Positions 25,275 to 33,644 are shown, numbered from the stretch's first letter. The stretch is DNA of 64,000 nucleotides from G963676205 sp964342525 (GCA_964342525.1 CAYFGQ010000008.1:1-64000), one strand, 5' to 3'. Notes: a model not told the origin generated them from the sequence alone. Program-made: numbers and translations.

Positions 25275-26025
25275 TATATTAGGTAGTGGTTGGTTAGGTT
25301 TAGATTTAGCAAAAGAGTTAAAGAAAAGCTACTTTATTAAATTCTCCACAAGATCAAAAGATAAATATGACCTACTTAAAAAAGATTTTGATATGTATCT
25401 TTTTGATATGAAGAATTTAGATGATAGGTTTTTTGATTCGGATATTCTTATTATCAATATCCCTTCAAAAGATATAGAAATATATAAAAAGATTGCAGAT
25501 AAAATAAAACAAAACAATATATCAAAAGTGATATTTGTAAGCTCGACTGCAGTGTATAAAAATACAAATGGTATAGTAAAAGAAGATGATGCTATTTTTT
25601 TAGCTAATAATATTTGGCTTGATATAGAAAATATTTTTTTAGAAATAGAGCAGATTCAAACTATAGTACTTAGATTTGCTGGATTGATAGGATATGATAG
25701 AAATATAGTAAGGCATTTTCAATATAAAGAGGTGAAAAATTCTAAAGCTCCTGTAAATATGATACATAAAGATGATTGTATTAGTATCATAAAAAACTTG
25801 ATTGATGTAGATGTCGATACAGGGATTTTTAACTGTTGTGCGTCATCTCATCCTAGTAAAGAAGAGTTTTATACATACAGTGCAATAAAAAGTGGATATA
25901 ATATCCCTAAATTTGATGAAAAAAAAGAATCATATAAAATAATTGATAATACAAAATTGATAAAAAGATTGGGGTATAGATATATCCATGATGATCTTTT
26001 AACGATAGATTTTAAAAAGGTATAA
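25261..26025 (+). CDS. NAD(P)-dependent epimerase/dehydratase-like (YeeZ-type SDR)
   Basis: A 254-aa extended-SDR-like protein: KISILGSGWLGLDLAKEL gives the GxGxxG cofactor motif at residues 8-13. VIFVSSTAVYKNTNG contains the Ser and Tyr (SSTAVY) of the active site, but the usual YxxxK lysine is not evident. The later segment VLRFAGLIGYDRN is typical of YeeZ-like proteins. The reaction is unknown. The reading frame starts inside the YcaQ-type gene (14-bp overlap) and is followed one base later by a transglutaminase-like gene, forming a tight three-gene operon. Confidence 0.8.
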   Translation: MKKISILGSGWLGLDLAKELKKSYFIKFSTRSKDKYDLLKKDFDMYLFDMKNLDDRFFDSDILIINIPSKDIEIYKKIADKIKQNNISKVIFVSSTAVYKNTNGIVKEDDAIFLANNIWLDIENIFLEIEQIQTIVLRFAGLIGYDRNIVRHFQYKEVKNSKAPVNMIHKDDCISIIKNLIDVDVDTGIFNCCASSHPSKEEFYTYSAIKSGYNIPKFDEKKESYKIIDNTKLIKRLGYRYIHDDLLTIDFKKV

Positions 26026-26026
26026 G

Positions 26027-26596
26027 ATGCAAGAGTATTTAAAAGAAGATGAGATTATAGATTTTTCAAATCCAGATATTCAAAAGTTAGCAAAAGAATT
26101 AGCGAAAGAGTGTACTAATGATGAACAAATTGCAAAAAAATGTTTTTTATATGTAAGAGATGAGATAAGACATGTGGGTGATTATAAGCTAGATATTCAA
26201 AGTATAAGTGCTAGTGATGTATTAAAAAATAAAGCAGGGTGGTGTTATGCAAAGGCTCATCTTCTTGCAGCTCTTCTTAGAGCAAATGGAATTCCTACTG
26301 CACTTTGCTATCAACGCCTTTCGTGTTCTGAATACGAGAAGGGTATATATTGTTTACATGGATTAAATGGGGTGTATTTAAAAGAACATGGCTGGTACAG
26401 AGTTGATTCTCGTGGAAATAAGGAGGGCGTAGATGCACAGTTTACTCCTCCTATTGAAAAGCTTGCTTTTGAAAAAGGTGAAAATGAATATGATATTGAA
26501 GGCTTTTTTGATAAACCTTTAGATGTGATAATAGAAAAGCTAGAAAAAAATGATACTTATGAAAAGATGAAAGGTGACTTTCCAGATTATAAATAG
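26027..26596 (+). CDS. transglutaminase-like domain protein
   Basis: A 189-aa cytosolic protein with the papain-like transglutaminase core. Cys73 in KAGWCYAKAHLLAALLRA is the nucleophile, His111 in YCLHGLNGVYL the base, and Asp127 in GWYRVDSRG the third member. No signal peptide is present. Bacterial members act as peptidases or amidases on unknown substrates. It is the last gene of the 24111-26596 operon and convergent with the AlkD-like gene 8 bp away. Confidence 0.85.
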   Translation: MQEYLKEDEIIDFSNPDIQKLAKELAKECTNDEQIAKKCFLYVRDEIRHVGDYKLDIQSISASDVLKNKAGWCYAKAHLLAALLRANGIPTALCYQRLSCSEYEKGIYCLHGLNGVYLKEHGWYRVDSRGNKEGVDAQFTPPIEKLAFEKGENEYDIEGFFDKPLDVIIEKLEKNDTYEKMKGDFPDYK

Positions 26597-26604
26597 ATCT
26601 TGGG

Positions 26605-27318
26605 TTAAATAAGACCTTTTAAATATTTCTGCCTTGTATCTTTATCTAATTTCTCAATAGCATATCTAAGCATGGTTCTAGGCATAGTTTTATATCTAGG
26701 GGCTAAAAACTCTATCATAAGCTCCGTATTTTTTATCCCTACATTTCTTATAGCCCAACCCACAGCTTTATGTATAAGATCATGGGAATCATGTAGTAAT
26801 ATATCTGCTATTTTTAAAGTATCATCAAATTGATGATCATTTATAAGAGCAAAAGTGGAGATGATAGAGATACGTTTTTGCCAAAGATTATCAGAAGTGG
26901 CAAATTTATAAAGGATATCCTTATCTTTATTTCTAAGATGTACACCTATTATATGGGGACAAGTTACATCTATAAGATCCCAGTTGTTTATTTGAGAGGT
27001 ATTAGATATATAAAATTGATATATTTTTTCCCTTTTTTTATCATCTGAGAATCTTTTGGTTTTATATTGGTAGACTAAAACTAAAAGGGCAAACATTCTA
27101 TGTTCATGGTATGGTGAATATAAAAACCCTTTGATCTCATCAAAGTTCATATCTAAGAAGTTGTTTTTAACCACTTTTCTAATATCAGGTACTTTGATAC
27201 CTAAGAATTGATCCCCTTCGCCATATTCACCTTTGCCTGTTTTAAAGAATTTTTTGTATTCGGGGATTTTGTCTGGGTGGCTATATGATTTTAGTTCATC
27301 TAGTATATTTTTTCGCAT
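26605..27318 (-). CDS. AlkD-type DNA alkylation repair protein
   Basis: A 237-aa all-helical HEAT-repeat protein. Recognisable segments are GEGDQFLGIKVPDIRKVVK near the N-terminus, NNWDLIDVTCPHIIG (Trp and Asp of the AlkD active-site region) and WAIRNVGIKN, with an arginine/lysine-rich C-terminus. AlkD enzymes excise cationic N3/N7-alkyl purines without base flipping. It is encoded on the opposite strand to the YcaQ/AlkX-type operon, 8 bp from its end. Its start is close to the divergent MmcQ/YjbR gene, whose family is also DNA-associated. Confidence 0.88.
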   Translation of the reverse strand: MRKNILDELKSYSHPDKIPEYKKFFKTGKGEYGEGDQFLGIKVPDIRKVVKNNFLDMNFDEIKGFLYSPYHEHRMFALLVLVYQYKTKRFSDDKKREKIYQFYISNTSQINNWDLIDVTCPHIIGVHLRNKDKDILYKFATSDNLWQKRISIISTFALINDHQFDDTLKIADILLHDSHDLIHKAVGWAIRNVGIKNTELMIEFLAPRYKTMPRTMLRYAIEKLDKDTRQKYLKGLI

Positions 27319-27379
27319 AATTTACCTCTTAAAGTTCTATGGTATTATACAATATTTAAATATCATATCAGGGGTTAAT

Positions 27380-27742
27380 ATGCAACTAGAAAAAATAGAA
27401 TCAATTTTTATGGCAAAAAATGGTGCAACAAAAGAGTTTCCTTTTGGCGATGATGTGATGGTATTTAAAGTGATGAATAAGATGTATGGGCTTATAAGTC
27501 TAAATGATGATCCTTTAAATATAAATCTAAAATGTGATCCAAATGATGCAATAGCATATAGGGATATTTATGAGTGTGTAAATCCTGGATATCATATGAA
27601 TAAAAAACATTGGAATACGATCACTTTAGATGGTTCTATGGAAGATGATATTGTTAGAGATATGGTTGATGAGTCTTATGATCTTGTGGTATCAAAACTT
27701 ACAAGAAAACAAAAAGATGAATTAAAAGCCTTATCAAAATAG
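27380..27742 (+). CDS. MmcQ/YjbR family protein
   Basis: A 120-aa protein of the MmcQ/YjbR fold (CyaY-like): TKEFPFGDDVMVFKVMNKMYGLISL, then INLKCDPNDA and a GYHMNKKHWNTI motif that is the family hallmark. Proposed to bind DNA double-wing fashion, with no proven role. The ATG at 27380 after AGGGGTTA is chosen; the frame stays open to 27233, but those extra residues do not belong to the family. Two small enzymes follow closely (GNAT, PhzF). Confidence 0.85.
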   Translation: MQLEKIESIFMAKNGATKEFPFGDDVMVFKVMNKMYGLISLNDDPLNINLKCDPNDAIAYRDIYECVNPGYHMNKKHWNTITLDGSMEDDIVRDMVDESYDLVVSKLTRKQKDELKALSK

Positions 27743-27750
27743 GAAAATAA

Positions 27751-28164
27751 ATGTATAGATGTGAAAATAAAAAAGCTAATATTGATGAATATTATTCTTT
27801 ATATTTAGAGACTGGTTGGAATGAGATTCAAAAGTTAAATAAAGAGGAAGTACAAATAGCACTTGATAATAGTTTTATTTGTGTAAGTGTTTATGAGGGA
27901 GATACTTTAGTTGGTGTTGGTAGAGTGAATTCTGATGGAGTAGTGTATGCTTGTATCTATGATGTGATAGTTAAAAAATCCCATCATAAAAAGGGTATAG
28001 GCTCTATGATTGTAAATATGTTAGTAGAGAAATGTAAGGAGGTAAATATGAGAAGTATTCATCTTTTTACAGCTGAGGGTGTAAAAGAGTTTTATGAAAA
28101 ACTTGGCTTTGAAGTAAGACCTGAGAGTGCTCCGGGGATGAGATATATAGGAAAAGAGGAATAG
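27751..28164 (+). CDS. GNAT family N-acetyltransferase
   Basis: A 137-aa acetyltransferase with the acetyl-CoA-binding motif A read as DVIVKKSHHKKGIGSMIVNML (V-x-x-x-x-x-[KR]-G-I-G) and a C-terminal motif B with FYEKLGFEVRPE. The ending PGMRYIGKEE is typical of the small YjdJ/AttT-like GNATs. It presumably acetylates a small amine. It lies between MmcQ/YjbR and PhzF genes, 8 bp after the first and directly abutting the second. Confidence 0.88.
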   Translation: MYRCENKKANIDEYYSLYLETGWNEIQKLNKEEVQIALDNSFICVSVYEGDTLVGVGRVNSDGVVYACIYDVIVKKSHHKKGIGSMIVNMLVEKCKEVNMRSIHLFTAEGVKEFYEKLGFEVRPESAPGMRYIGKEE

Positions 28165-28944
28165 ATGAAATTAGATATATACCAAATAGATGCTTTTGCA
28201 AATAAAACTTTTGAAGGAAATCCAGCGGCTGTAGTACCATTGGAGTCTTGGCTTGATGATGAGATTTTACAAAAAATAGCAAATGAAAACAATCTAAGTG
28301 AAACAGCATATTTTGTAAAAAATGACAAGGGTTATGATCTTAGATGGTTTACACCAGCTGATGAGGTAAATATGTGTGGACATGCCACATTAGCCTCAGC
28401 TTTTGTTCTTTTTAATGAACTTGATTTTAAAGAAGATAAGATCATCTTCGATACAAAAAGTGGGGAGCTTATAGTATCAAAAGAGGGTGATTATTTAGTT
28501 ATGGATTTTCCTGCTTTGGAAATTGAGCAAATTGATTTACTTGATAAGTTTGAGAGTATCTTAGGGCATAGACCTATAGAAGTATATAAAAGCATGGATT
28601 ATATTGTAGTGTTTGAAGATGAAGAGATTTTAGCAAGTATAAATCCTGATATGAGAGCCTTAAAAGAGCTTGATCTAAGGGGTGTGATTGCCACATCAAA
28701 ATCTACAAACTATGATTTTGTATCAAGGTTTTTTATACCAAGTCATGGCATTGATGAAGATCCAGTAACTGGCTCAGCCCATACACAGCTTGTAACTTAT
28801 TGGTCTGGAGTTTTAGGGAAAAATAGTTTTAGTGCAAAACAGATATCAAAAAGGGGTGGGGAAGTTCTTTGTGAACTAAATGGTGATAGATGTATTATGA
28901 AAGGTAAGGCTGTAAAATATTTAGAAGGTGTGATAAAGATATAG
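28165..28944 (+). CDS. PhzF family isomerase-like protein
   Basis: A 259-aa protein with the diaminopimelate-epimerase-like fold of PhzF: YQIDAFANKTFEGNPAAVVPL at the N-terminus, the catalytic-glutamate region NNLSETAYFVK, MCGHATLASAFVLF, and the second-half signature GIDEDPVTGSAHTQLVTYW. Known PhzF acts in phenazine synthesis, but most bacterial homologues have unknown substrates and no phz genes are nearby. It starts directly behind the GNAT stop, and a 12-bp-stem terminator follows. Confidence 0.92.
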   Translation: MKLDIYQIDAFANKTFEGNPAAVVPLESWLDDEILQKIANENNLSETAYFVKNDKGYDLRWFTPADEVNMCGHATLASAFVLFNELDFKEDKIIFDTKSGELIVSKEGDYLVMDFPALEIEQIDLLDKFESILGHRPIEVYKSMDYIVVFEDEEILASINPDMRALKELDLRGVIATSKSTNYDFVSRFFIPSHGIDEDPVTGSAHTQLVTYWSGVLGKNSFSAKQISKRGGEVLCELNGDRCIMKGKAVKYLEGVIKI

Positions 28945-29009
28945 AAAGGTTTGTAAAATATTCTGCTCATTGATAATAAATTGTTTTGTTTTAATATATT
29001 GGGAAGGTG

Positions 29010-29036
29010 TATAATTTAAAGCCTCTTTAAATTATA
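29010..29036. terminator. bidirectional terminator
   Basis: Perfect 12-bp stem TATAATTTAAAG / CTTTAAATTATA with a 3-nt loop between the convergent PhzF and serine-hydrolase genes. Confidence 0.75.
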
Positions 29037-29043
29037 TTTTGAT

Positions 29044-30456
29044 TTAAAGAATGGCTTTATTTTTATTTGATCGTAAAAAATAAAATATTTTTCCTATAAT
29101 TCCAAATATTGAAATCATAATTAGACCCAACATTAGATATCCAATATCTGGTGAAAACATTAAAAACACACCAAATGTTAAATTATATAGTTTAGGCAAT
29201 AAAATATATAAAGACAAGATGATTAAAATATCAAATATTATAGATATTGTTATTTTAAATTTTGAAATATTTTTAGGTTTTTTGATAAAACGATATATAA
29301 AAAATAGTTTTATGATTATAGCTATTATGAAAAATATATATGCAATTATAGAAATAATATCTATAGCTTTATCTTTTGGTTCTTTATTTTTGATGATATC
29401 TATTATATCACTAGCAAGTGAGGTTAACCTGCTATTTCCTAGTGTATAGGAAGTTGTATTTGAGAGTAAAATAATACCTAGCTTATCTTGTGGATAAATT
29501 ATCATTGTACTTGTATATCCTGGAGTTGATCCTAAGTGATCAAGACTTAATTCATCTTTTGTGTGTGTAAACCATCCAAAACCATAATAAAGACTATCTT
29601 TAACTATAGGGGCACTTTGTGTTTGTATTTGTTTTATGTTTTTAGATACTTCAATATTTATTTGATTGATCAAATATTTACTCATATCTTCTATATTTGA
29701 AACTATATAACCTGCTGGAAGCATAATTTTACTAAAAGGATAATCACTTTTGATAGGATGCCCAAACCAATGTATATGAGCTTGAACTAAATTGTTTTTA
29801 TCTAGATTATCTAATGATGCAAAACTATTATTCATAGATAGTTTTTGAAATATATTTTTATTTATATATTGATCGTAAGATACTCCAGATACTTTTTCTA
29901 TAATCAGACCTAGAATTTGATAATTTATATTTGAGTATTGAAATGTTTTAGATGGCTCTGATTTTAAAGAAATATCTTTTAATGCCATAATAGTTTTTTC
30001 TAAAGCAAAATCACTACTATCCCAGTCATCAAAATTTTTTAATCCCTCAAAAGTAGAAAATCCACTTGTCTGATTAAGTAGTGTTCTTATCGTAATTTTA
30101 TCTATGTTTTCCATATCTTTGATTTTAAACCAAGGAAGATGCTTTTTTATTGAATCATCTAGATTAAGTTTTTTTTCTTCAATCAATTGTAGTATTGCTA
30201 ATGCTGTAAAAGATTTGGTTAATGAACCAATATAATATAAGGAGTTTTCATTTATATTTTTATCTTCTGAATAACTTTTTTTATAAACTAGCTTATCATC
30301 TTTTACTATACCTATAGATATGGAGGGTATATTTACTTCATTTTGCACTTTTTTTATGTGATTATCTATTTTGTTAAAAGTTTGATTATCGATATTTTTA
30401 GCATTTAAAGAAAGAGAAAAAAGAGTACTTACTAAGATAATGATTTTTATGAACAA
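29044..30456 (-). CDS. beta-lactamase-family (class C/DD-peptidase-like) serine hydrolase with C-terminal membrane helices
   Basis: A 470-aa protein: signal peptide (MFIKIIILVSTLFSLSLNA), then a serine-hydrolase domain with S78-x-x-K81 (IGSLTKSF), Y174-S-N176 (FQYSNINY) and a HLGSTPGY motif near residue 310 in the KTG position. After about residue 365 come three hydrophobic segments, so the catalytic domain is periplasmic and tethered at its C-terminus. Such proteins hydrolyse peptides or esters; beta-lactam resistance cannot be assumed. It is separated from the DUF4242 genes by a hairpin. Confidence 0.88.
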   Translation of the reverse strand: MFIKIIILVSTLFSLSLNAKNIDNQTFNKIDNHIKKVQNEVNIPSISIGIVKDDKLVYKKSYSEDKNINENSLYYIGSLTKSFTALAILQLIEEKKLNLDDSIKKHLPWFKIKDMENIDKITIRTLLNQTSGFSTFEGLKNFDDWDSSDFALEKTIMALKDISLKSEPSKTFQYSNINYQILGLIIEKVSGVSYDQYINKNIFQKLSMNNSFASLDNLDKNNLVQAHIHWFGHPIKSDYPFSKIMLPAGYIVSNIEDMSKYLINQINIEVSKNIKQIQTQSAPIVKDSLYYGFGWFTHTKDELSLDHLGSTPGYTSTMIIYPQDKLGIILLSNTTSYTLGNSRLTSLASDIIDIIKNKEPKDKAIDIISIIAYIFFIIAIIIKLFFIYRFIKKPKNISKFKITISIIFDILIILSLYILLPKLYNLTFGVFLMFSPDIGYLMLGLIMISIFGIIGKIFYFLRSNKNKAIL

Positions 30457-30535
30457 TTGTAAGCCTTTTTAAATTTTATCTTTGTATCTTAGCTAAAAGA
30501 GCGTTTTTTTGGTGTAACTTTTTATAAAATGATCT

Positions 30536-30562
30536 CTTGCAATGCCAAAATGGCATTACAAG
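30536..30562. terminator. hairpin downstream of DUF4242 gene
   Basis: 12-bp arms CTTGCAATGCCA / TGGCATTACAAG with one wobble-type mismatch and a 3-nt loop, between the DUF4242 stop and the start of the serine-hydrolase gene; weak T-run. Confidence 0.6.
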
Positions 30563-30585
30563 TATAGGTGAATTGTTGTTTTGAT

Positions 30586-31035
30586 TTAGCTTAGTAGTGC
30601 TAAATCAGCTGGGGTGATTGTACTAACTTCTGTAATACTCTCATATGGTAGGCCTATTTTATCATGGACTCTTTTTACAGCTTGTTCATTTGGTGCCATA
30701 TTAAAACAAAAAGCTTTTCCATCTTCAAATCCCACATGGATTCTAAGGGATATTACACCTTCTTCATTGCAAGCATCTTCATATTTTTTATAAAAATTTT
30801 CCATTTGAGCTGGTGTGATACCTGCTGGAAAGGTTTTGCTATCTTTGTCATGGGTATCTATGAAAAACTTCATTTTTCCCATAGCAAGATTTTTCTTTAG
30901 TATAGAGTTATTTGCACTAAGTGGACTAAGGCTAGGAGATAGGGCTAGTACACCTGCAACTAGCCCAGCCTTTTTAATAAAATCTCTACGATTTAATTCA
31001 CTATCCTCTATACTCTTAGGATCATCATGACTCAT
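30586..31035 (-). CDS. Tat-signal DUF4242 (nickel-binding-like) protein
   Basis: A 149-aa protein: a twin-arginine signal (NRRDFIKKAGLVAGVLALS, residues ~16-34) precedes a DUF4242 domain nearly identical in layout to the next gene (KFFIDTHDKDSKTFPAGITP, then RIHVGFEDGKAFCFNMAPNE and a C-terminal SITEV). The related Streptomyces protein SCO4226 binds nickel. The Tat signal implies export in folded form. It is the second gene of a tandem pair produced by duplication; only this copy has acquired or kept a signal peptide, so the pair would place the same domain in two compartments. Confidence 0.8.
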   Translation of the reverse strand: MSHDDPKSIEDSELNRRDFIKKAGLVAGVLALSPSLSPLSANNSILKKNLAMGKMKFFIDTHDKDSKTFPAGITPAQMENFYKKYEDACNEEGVISLRIHVGFEDGKAFCFNMAPNEQAVKRVHDKIGLPYESITEVSTITPADLALLS

Positions 31036-31053
31036 TTTTTACTCCTTTTGATC

Positions 31054-31350
31054 TTAGCTTAATAGAGCTAAATCACCTGGAGTGATTGTATTTACTTCTG
31101 TAATACTATCGTATGATAATCCAACCTTATCATGAACTCTTTTTACCGCTTCCTCATTAGGAGCCATATTAAAACAAAATGCTTTACCATCTTTAAATCC
31201 CACATGAATACGAATAGATATCACACCTTCCTCGGCACAGGCTTCTTCGTATTTTTTATAAAATCCTTCCATTTGTGCTGGTGTTAAACCTGCTGGGAAA
31301 GTTTTATTATCCTTATCATGTGTATCTATGAAGAACTTTAGTTTACTCAT
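31054..31350 (-). CDS. cytosolic DUF4242 (nickel-binding-like) protein
   Basis: A 98-aa protein that is just the DUF4242 domain: MSKLKFFIDTHDKDNKTF, GFYKKYEEACAEEGVISIRI, VGFKDGKAFCFNMAPNEEA and a HDKVGLSYDSITEV end. The likely ligands are the His of THDKD and of RIHVG and the Cys of FCFN. No signal peptide is present, unlike the adjacent copy. A near-consensus Crp-type palindrome lies 74 bp upstream, and a decayed third copy lies further upstream. It probably heads a two-gene operon with 30586-31035. Confidence 0.82.
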   Translation of the reverse strand: MSKLKFFIDTHDKDNKTFPAGLTPAQMEGFYKKYEEACAEEGVISIRIHVGFKDGKAFCFNMAPNEEAVKRVHDKVGLSYDSITEVNTITPGDLALLS

Positions 31351-31423
31351 TTTTTATCCTTTTATATGTAGTTTGTTTTTAATGTACATTGGTGAAATTG
31401 TAGGAAAATGTATATTTTAATTC

Positions 31424-31439
31424 TGTGACGTAGATCACA
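31424..31439. promoter_or_regulatory. Crp/Fnr-type binding site
   Basis: TGTGACGTAGATCACA matches the TGTGA-N6-TCACA consensus exactly, 74 bp upstream of the DUF4242 operon start. A second exact match lies at 59589. Confidence 0.75.
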
Positions 31440-31471
31440 AAAGGTTTGATGTAAAAATATTGCTATATTTT

Positions 31472-31515
31472 AATAAAATCCCGGAGAATATATATAAAAT
31501 GAATAAAATCCCGGA
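31472..31515. repeat. direct repeat AATAAAATCCCGGA x2
   Basis: Copies at 31472-31485 and 31502-31515, 30 bp apart, lie between the Crp-type site and the decayed DUF4242 copy. They may mark a local duplication or deletion endpoint. Confidence 0.6.
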
Positions 31516-31521
31516 TATAAA

Positions 31522-31603
31522 AAAGTAGCTTTTCCATCTTCAAACCTTTTCATGGCCTTAAACTTTATCATGGATATATATGAAGAATTTTAATTTACTT
31601 TTT
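31522..31603 (-). pseudogene. decayed third DUF4242 copy
   Basis: On the minus strand, 31603-31565 reads xSKLKFFIYIHDK, matching the start MSKLKFFIDTHDK of the intact gene but with the ATG changed to AAA. Bases 31560-31522 match the internal region around GKAFCF with the middle deleted. The upstream stretch 31601-31670 also resembles 31379-31447 upstream of the intact gene (TGTACATTGG, then AATTGTA and AATGT). It is therefore a tandem-duplication relic, not coding. Confidence 0.75.
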
Positions 31604-31774
31604 TATGTACATTGGAAAAATTGTAAGGGAATGTGTAGATTTATTCTGTTAACTGAGTAACAAAAAAGATAGTAGGTTTTATTAGATAATATAAATATAA
31701 AACAGTATTAATTGTATTTAGATATAATTGCTTCAAATAATTTACTTTATGTAGTAAATAAGAAGGGTTAATTA

Positions 31775-32944
31775 GTGGAAAACTATATAACTAAAATAGA
31801 TATAAAAAAGTTAAGACACTTAGAAGATATAACTATTGATTTTGGAGATGATAAAAAACATCTTATTTTAACTGGGAAAAATGGAAGTGGAAAAACTTCT
31901 CTTTTGGATAAACTAAATTTATTTATTTCTAATATATTTAATACTCCTAATAGTATGAACAAATTTTATGAGTATAAGGATAAATTAGATATTGTAGATA
32001 AAGTAAGACATAAGTCATTATATGATCTTGTAACTAAATATAAAGATTGTGTTCCTACCTTTAAAAAAGAAATGAATTCAGATCTTTCAGAATTTACATA
32101 TGCTTTTTTCTCTGCAAAAAGAGTGAATAAATCAAATCTGCCTAAAGGGATAAATAAAGTTGAACTTTCTAAAAAAAAGACGGAAAAATTAAATAAAGAT
32201 TTTCTACAATTTATAGTAAATCTAAAGGCTGAAAAATCATTTGCAAATGATGATAATGATGTGGAAACTGTTCAAAAGATAAATGATTGGTTTAATAGGT
32301 TTGAAAATATGTTAAAAACTATATTTAGAGATGAAAATCTAGAAATCAAATTTGATAGAAAAAACTATAATTTTACCATACAAAGAACAAATAGAGAAGA
32401 GTTTGATTTTAATACTTTAAGTGCTGGGTATTCTGCAATTATAGATATCATCACAGAATTAATTTTAAAGATAGAAACAACACCATCAAAGAGTTTTGAA
32501 TGTAATGGTATAGTTTTAATAGATGAAATAGAAAATCATCTTCATGTGGAACTTCAAAAAAATATTTTACCTTTTTTAACTACATTTTTCCCAAATATTC
32601 AGTTTATAGTTACTACCCATAGCCCTTTTGTTTTATCATCTATTGAAAATTCAGTTGTTTATGATTTAGAAAGAAAGGAGCAATTAAGTGGTGAAAAGCT
32701 TAAAAATGCTTCATATTCACAAATAGTGAAAAACTATTTTGAATTAGACAGTGAGTTTTCGAATATTTTAGAAAATGATATCTCAAGATATAAAGCACTT
32801 ATAGAGAAGATCGAAAAAGATATAAGTATTGAAGAGGAAAAAGAGTTGTTAAATTTGGATATCAAATTAGATAAAATAGCACCAATGCTTTCGGATACTA
32901 TATATTTGAAATTTAAAGAACTTCAAGATGAACTTAAAGCATAA
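31775..32944 (+). CDS. AAA ATPase of a Septu-like (PtuA-like) defence pair
   Basis: A 389-aa SMC/OLD-type ATPase. Walker A GKNGSGKT at residues 34-41; a variable helical middle; an ABC-like region around FNTLSAGYSAIIDI; Walker B IVLIDEIENHLH near residue 250, and the H-loop VTTHSPFVLSS. It begins with GTG after AGAAGGG. The HNH gene starts on the last base of its stop (TAATG), so the pair is translationally coupled. ATPase plus HNH nuclease is the layout of Septu (PtuAB) anti-phage systems. No reverse transcriptase is near, so it is not a retron-associated version. Confidence 0.8.
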   Translation: MENYITKIDIKKLRHLEDITIDFGDDKKHLILTGKNGSGKTSLLDKLNLFISNIFNTPNSMNKFYEYKDKLDIVDKVRHKSLYDLVTKYKDCVPTFKKEMNSDLSEFTYAFFSAKRVNKSNLPKGINKVELSKKKTEKLNKDFLQFIVNLKAEKSFANDDNDVETVQKINDWFNRFENMLKTIFRDENLEIKFDRKNYNFTIQRTNREEFDFNTLSAGYSAIIDIITELILKIETTPSKSFECNGIVLIDEIENHLHVELQKNILPFLTTFFPNIQFIVTTHSPFVLSSIENSVVYDLERKEQLSGEKLKNASYSQIVKNYFELDSEFSNILENDISRYKALIEKIEKDISIEEEKELLNLDIKLDKIAPMLSDTIYLKFKELQDELKA

Positions 32945-33582
32945 TGATTAAAATAGATAGAAAACAAAATCCAACTTTTACAAAGTATGATGAACAGATT
33001 GTACAAGATAGTCTTAAAATTGATTTCTTTAAAAAATGTTATTTGTGTGAAGAAGTGACAAGACATTTTGAAGTAGAACATTTTTATCCTCAAATATCCC
33101 ATCCACAACTTACAAATGAATATTCAAATCTATTTTATAGTTGTCAAAAATGTAATAAAATAAAACCAAAGCAAACAAATACAACTCAAGAGAAAGAGAT
33201 ACTTAATTGTTGTGAAATAGATGTAGAAGAATATATAAAATTATCTTTAAATATGCAAGAATGCAAAGTGGATGTGGAGCAAATAAAAGAAGATAATTCT
33301 TTAGAAGTAAAAATAAAAAATACAATTGCACTTTTAAATAGAATATATAATGGAAAAGACTCGCAAAGTAATTCTTGTGAAGATTTAAAAGATGATATAA
33401 TCCAAGAGATCGAGAAGTTTAGAAAAATACTTGATAAATACGAAACAACAAAATTAAAAAAGGCATCACTAGAAGAGATAGAAGATAATTTAAAAGTAAA
33501 TTCATCTTATAGTACGTTCAAGAGGTGGATTATAAAGGATAATGAAAATTTAAAAAAACAATTTATACAATATATTAATTAG
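32944..33582 (+). CDS. HNH endonuclease of a Septu-like (PtuB-like) pair
   Basis: A 212-aa protein with a zinc-ribbon HNH nuclease core in its first 75 residues: C32-x2-C35 (CYLCEE), the E45-H46-F47 box (FEVEHFYP), N62-L-F and C67-x2-C70 (YSCQKCNKIKP). The rest is a helical, lysine-rich tail. It corresponds to TIGR02646-type HNH proteins that act as the effector of Septu. Coupled to the ATPase gene. The whole two-gene cassette is more AT-rich than the enzymes on either side, which is compatible with acquisition. Confidence 0.8.
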   Translation: MIKIDRKQNPTFTKYDEQIVQDSLKIDFFKKCYLCEEVTRHFEVEHFYPQISHPQLTNEYSNLFYSCQKCNKIKPKQTNTTQEKEILNCCEIDVEEYIKLSLNMQECKVDVEQIKEDNSLEVKIKNTIALLNRIYNGKDSQSNSCEDLKDDIIQEIEKFRKILDKYETTKLKKASLEEIEDNLKVNSSYSTFKRWIIKDNENLKKQFIQYIN

Positions 33583-33644
33583 CAAATATTAAGCTTTTAT
33601 ATTCTTTATGTTACTATGGATTTTTAAATTCAAAAGGAGTAAAT

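Noticed and set aside
27233..27379. Longer MmcQ/YjbR frame starting inside the AlkD gene
   Set aside because: Those residues are unrelated to the family and would overlap the divergent gene; ATG at 27380 has AGGGG upstream.
29044..30456. Antibiotic-resistance beta-lactamase
   Set aside because: The motifs are of the broad serine-hydrolase family and the C-terminal membrane helices argue against a typical class C enzyme.
31775..33582. Retron-associated PtuAB
   Set aside because: No reverse transcriptase or msr/msd-like structure was found in the adjacent region.
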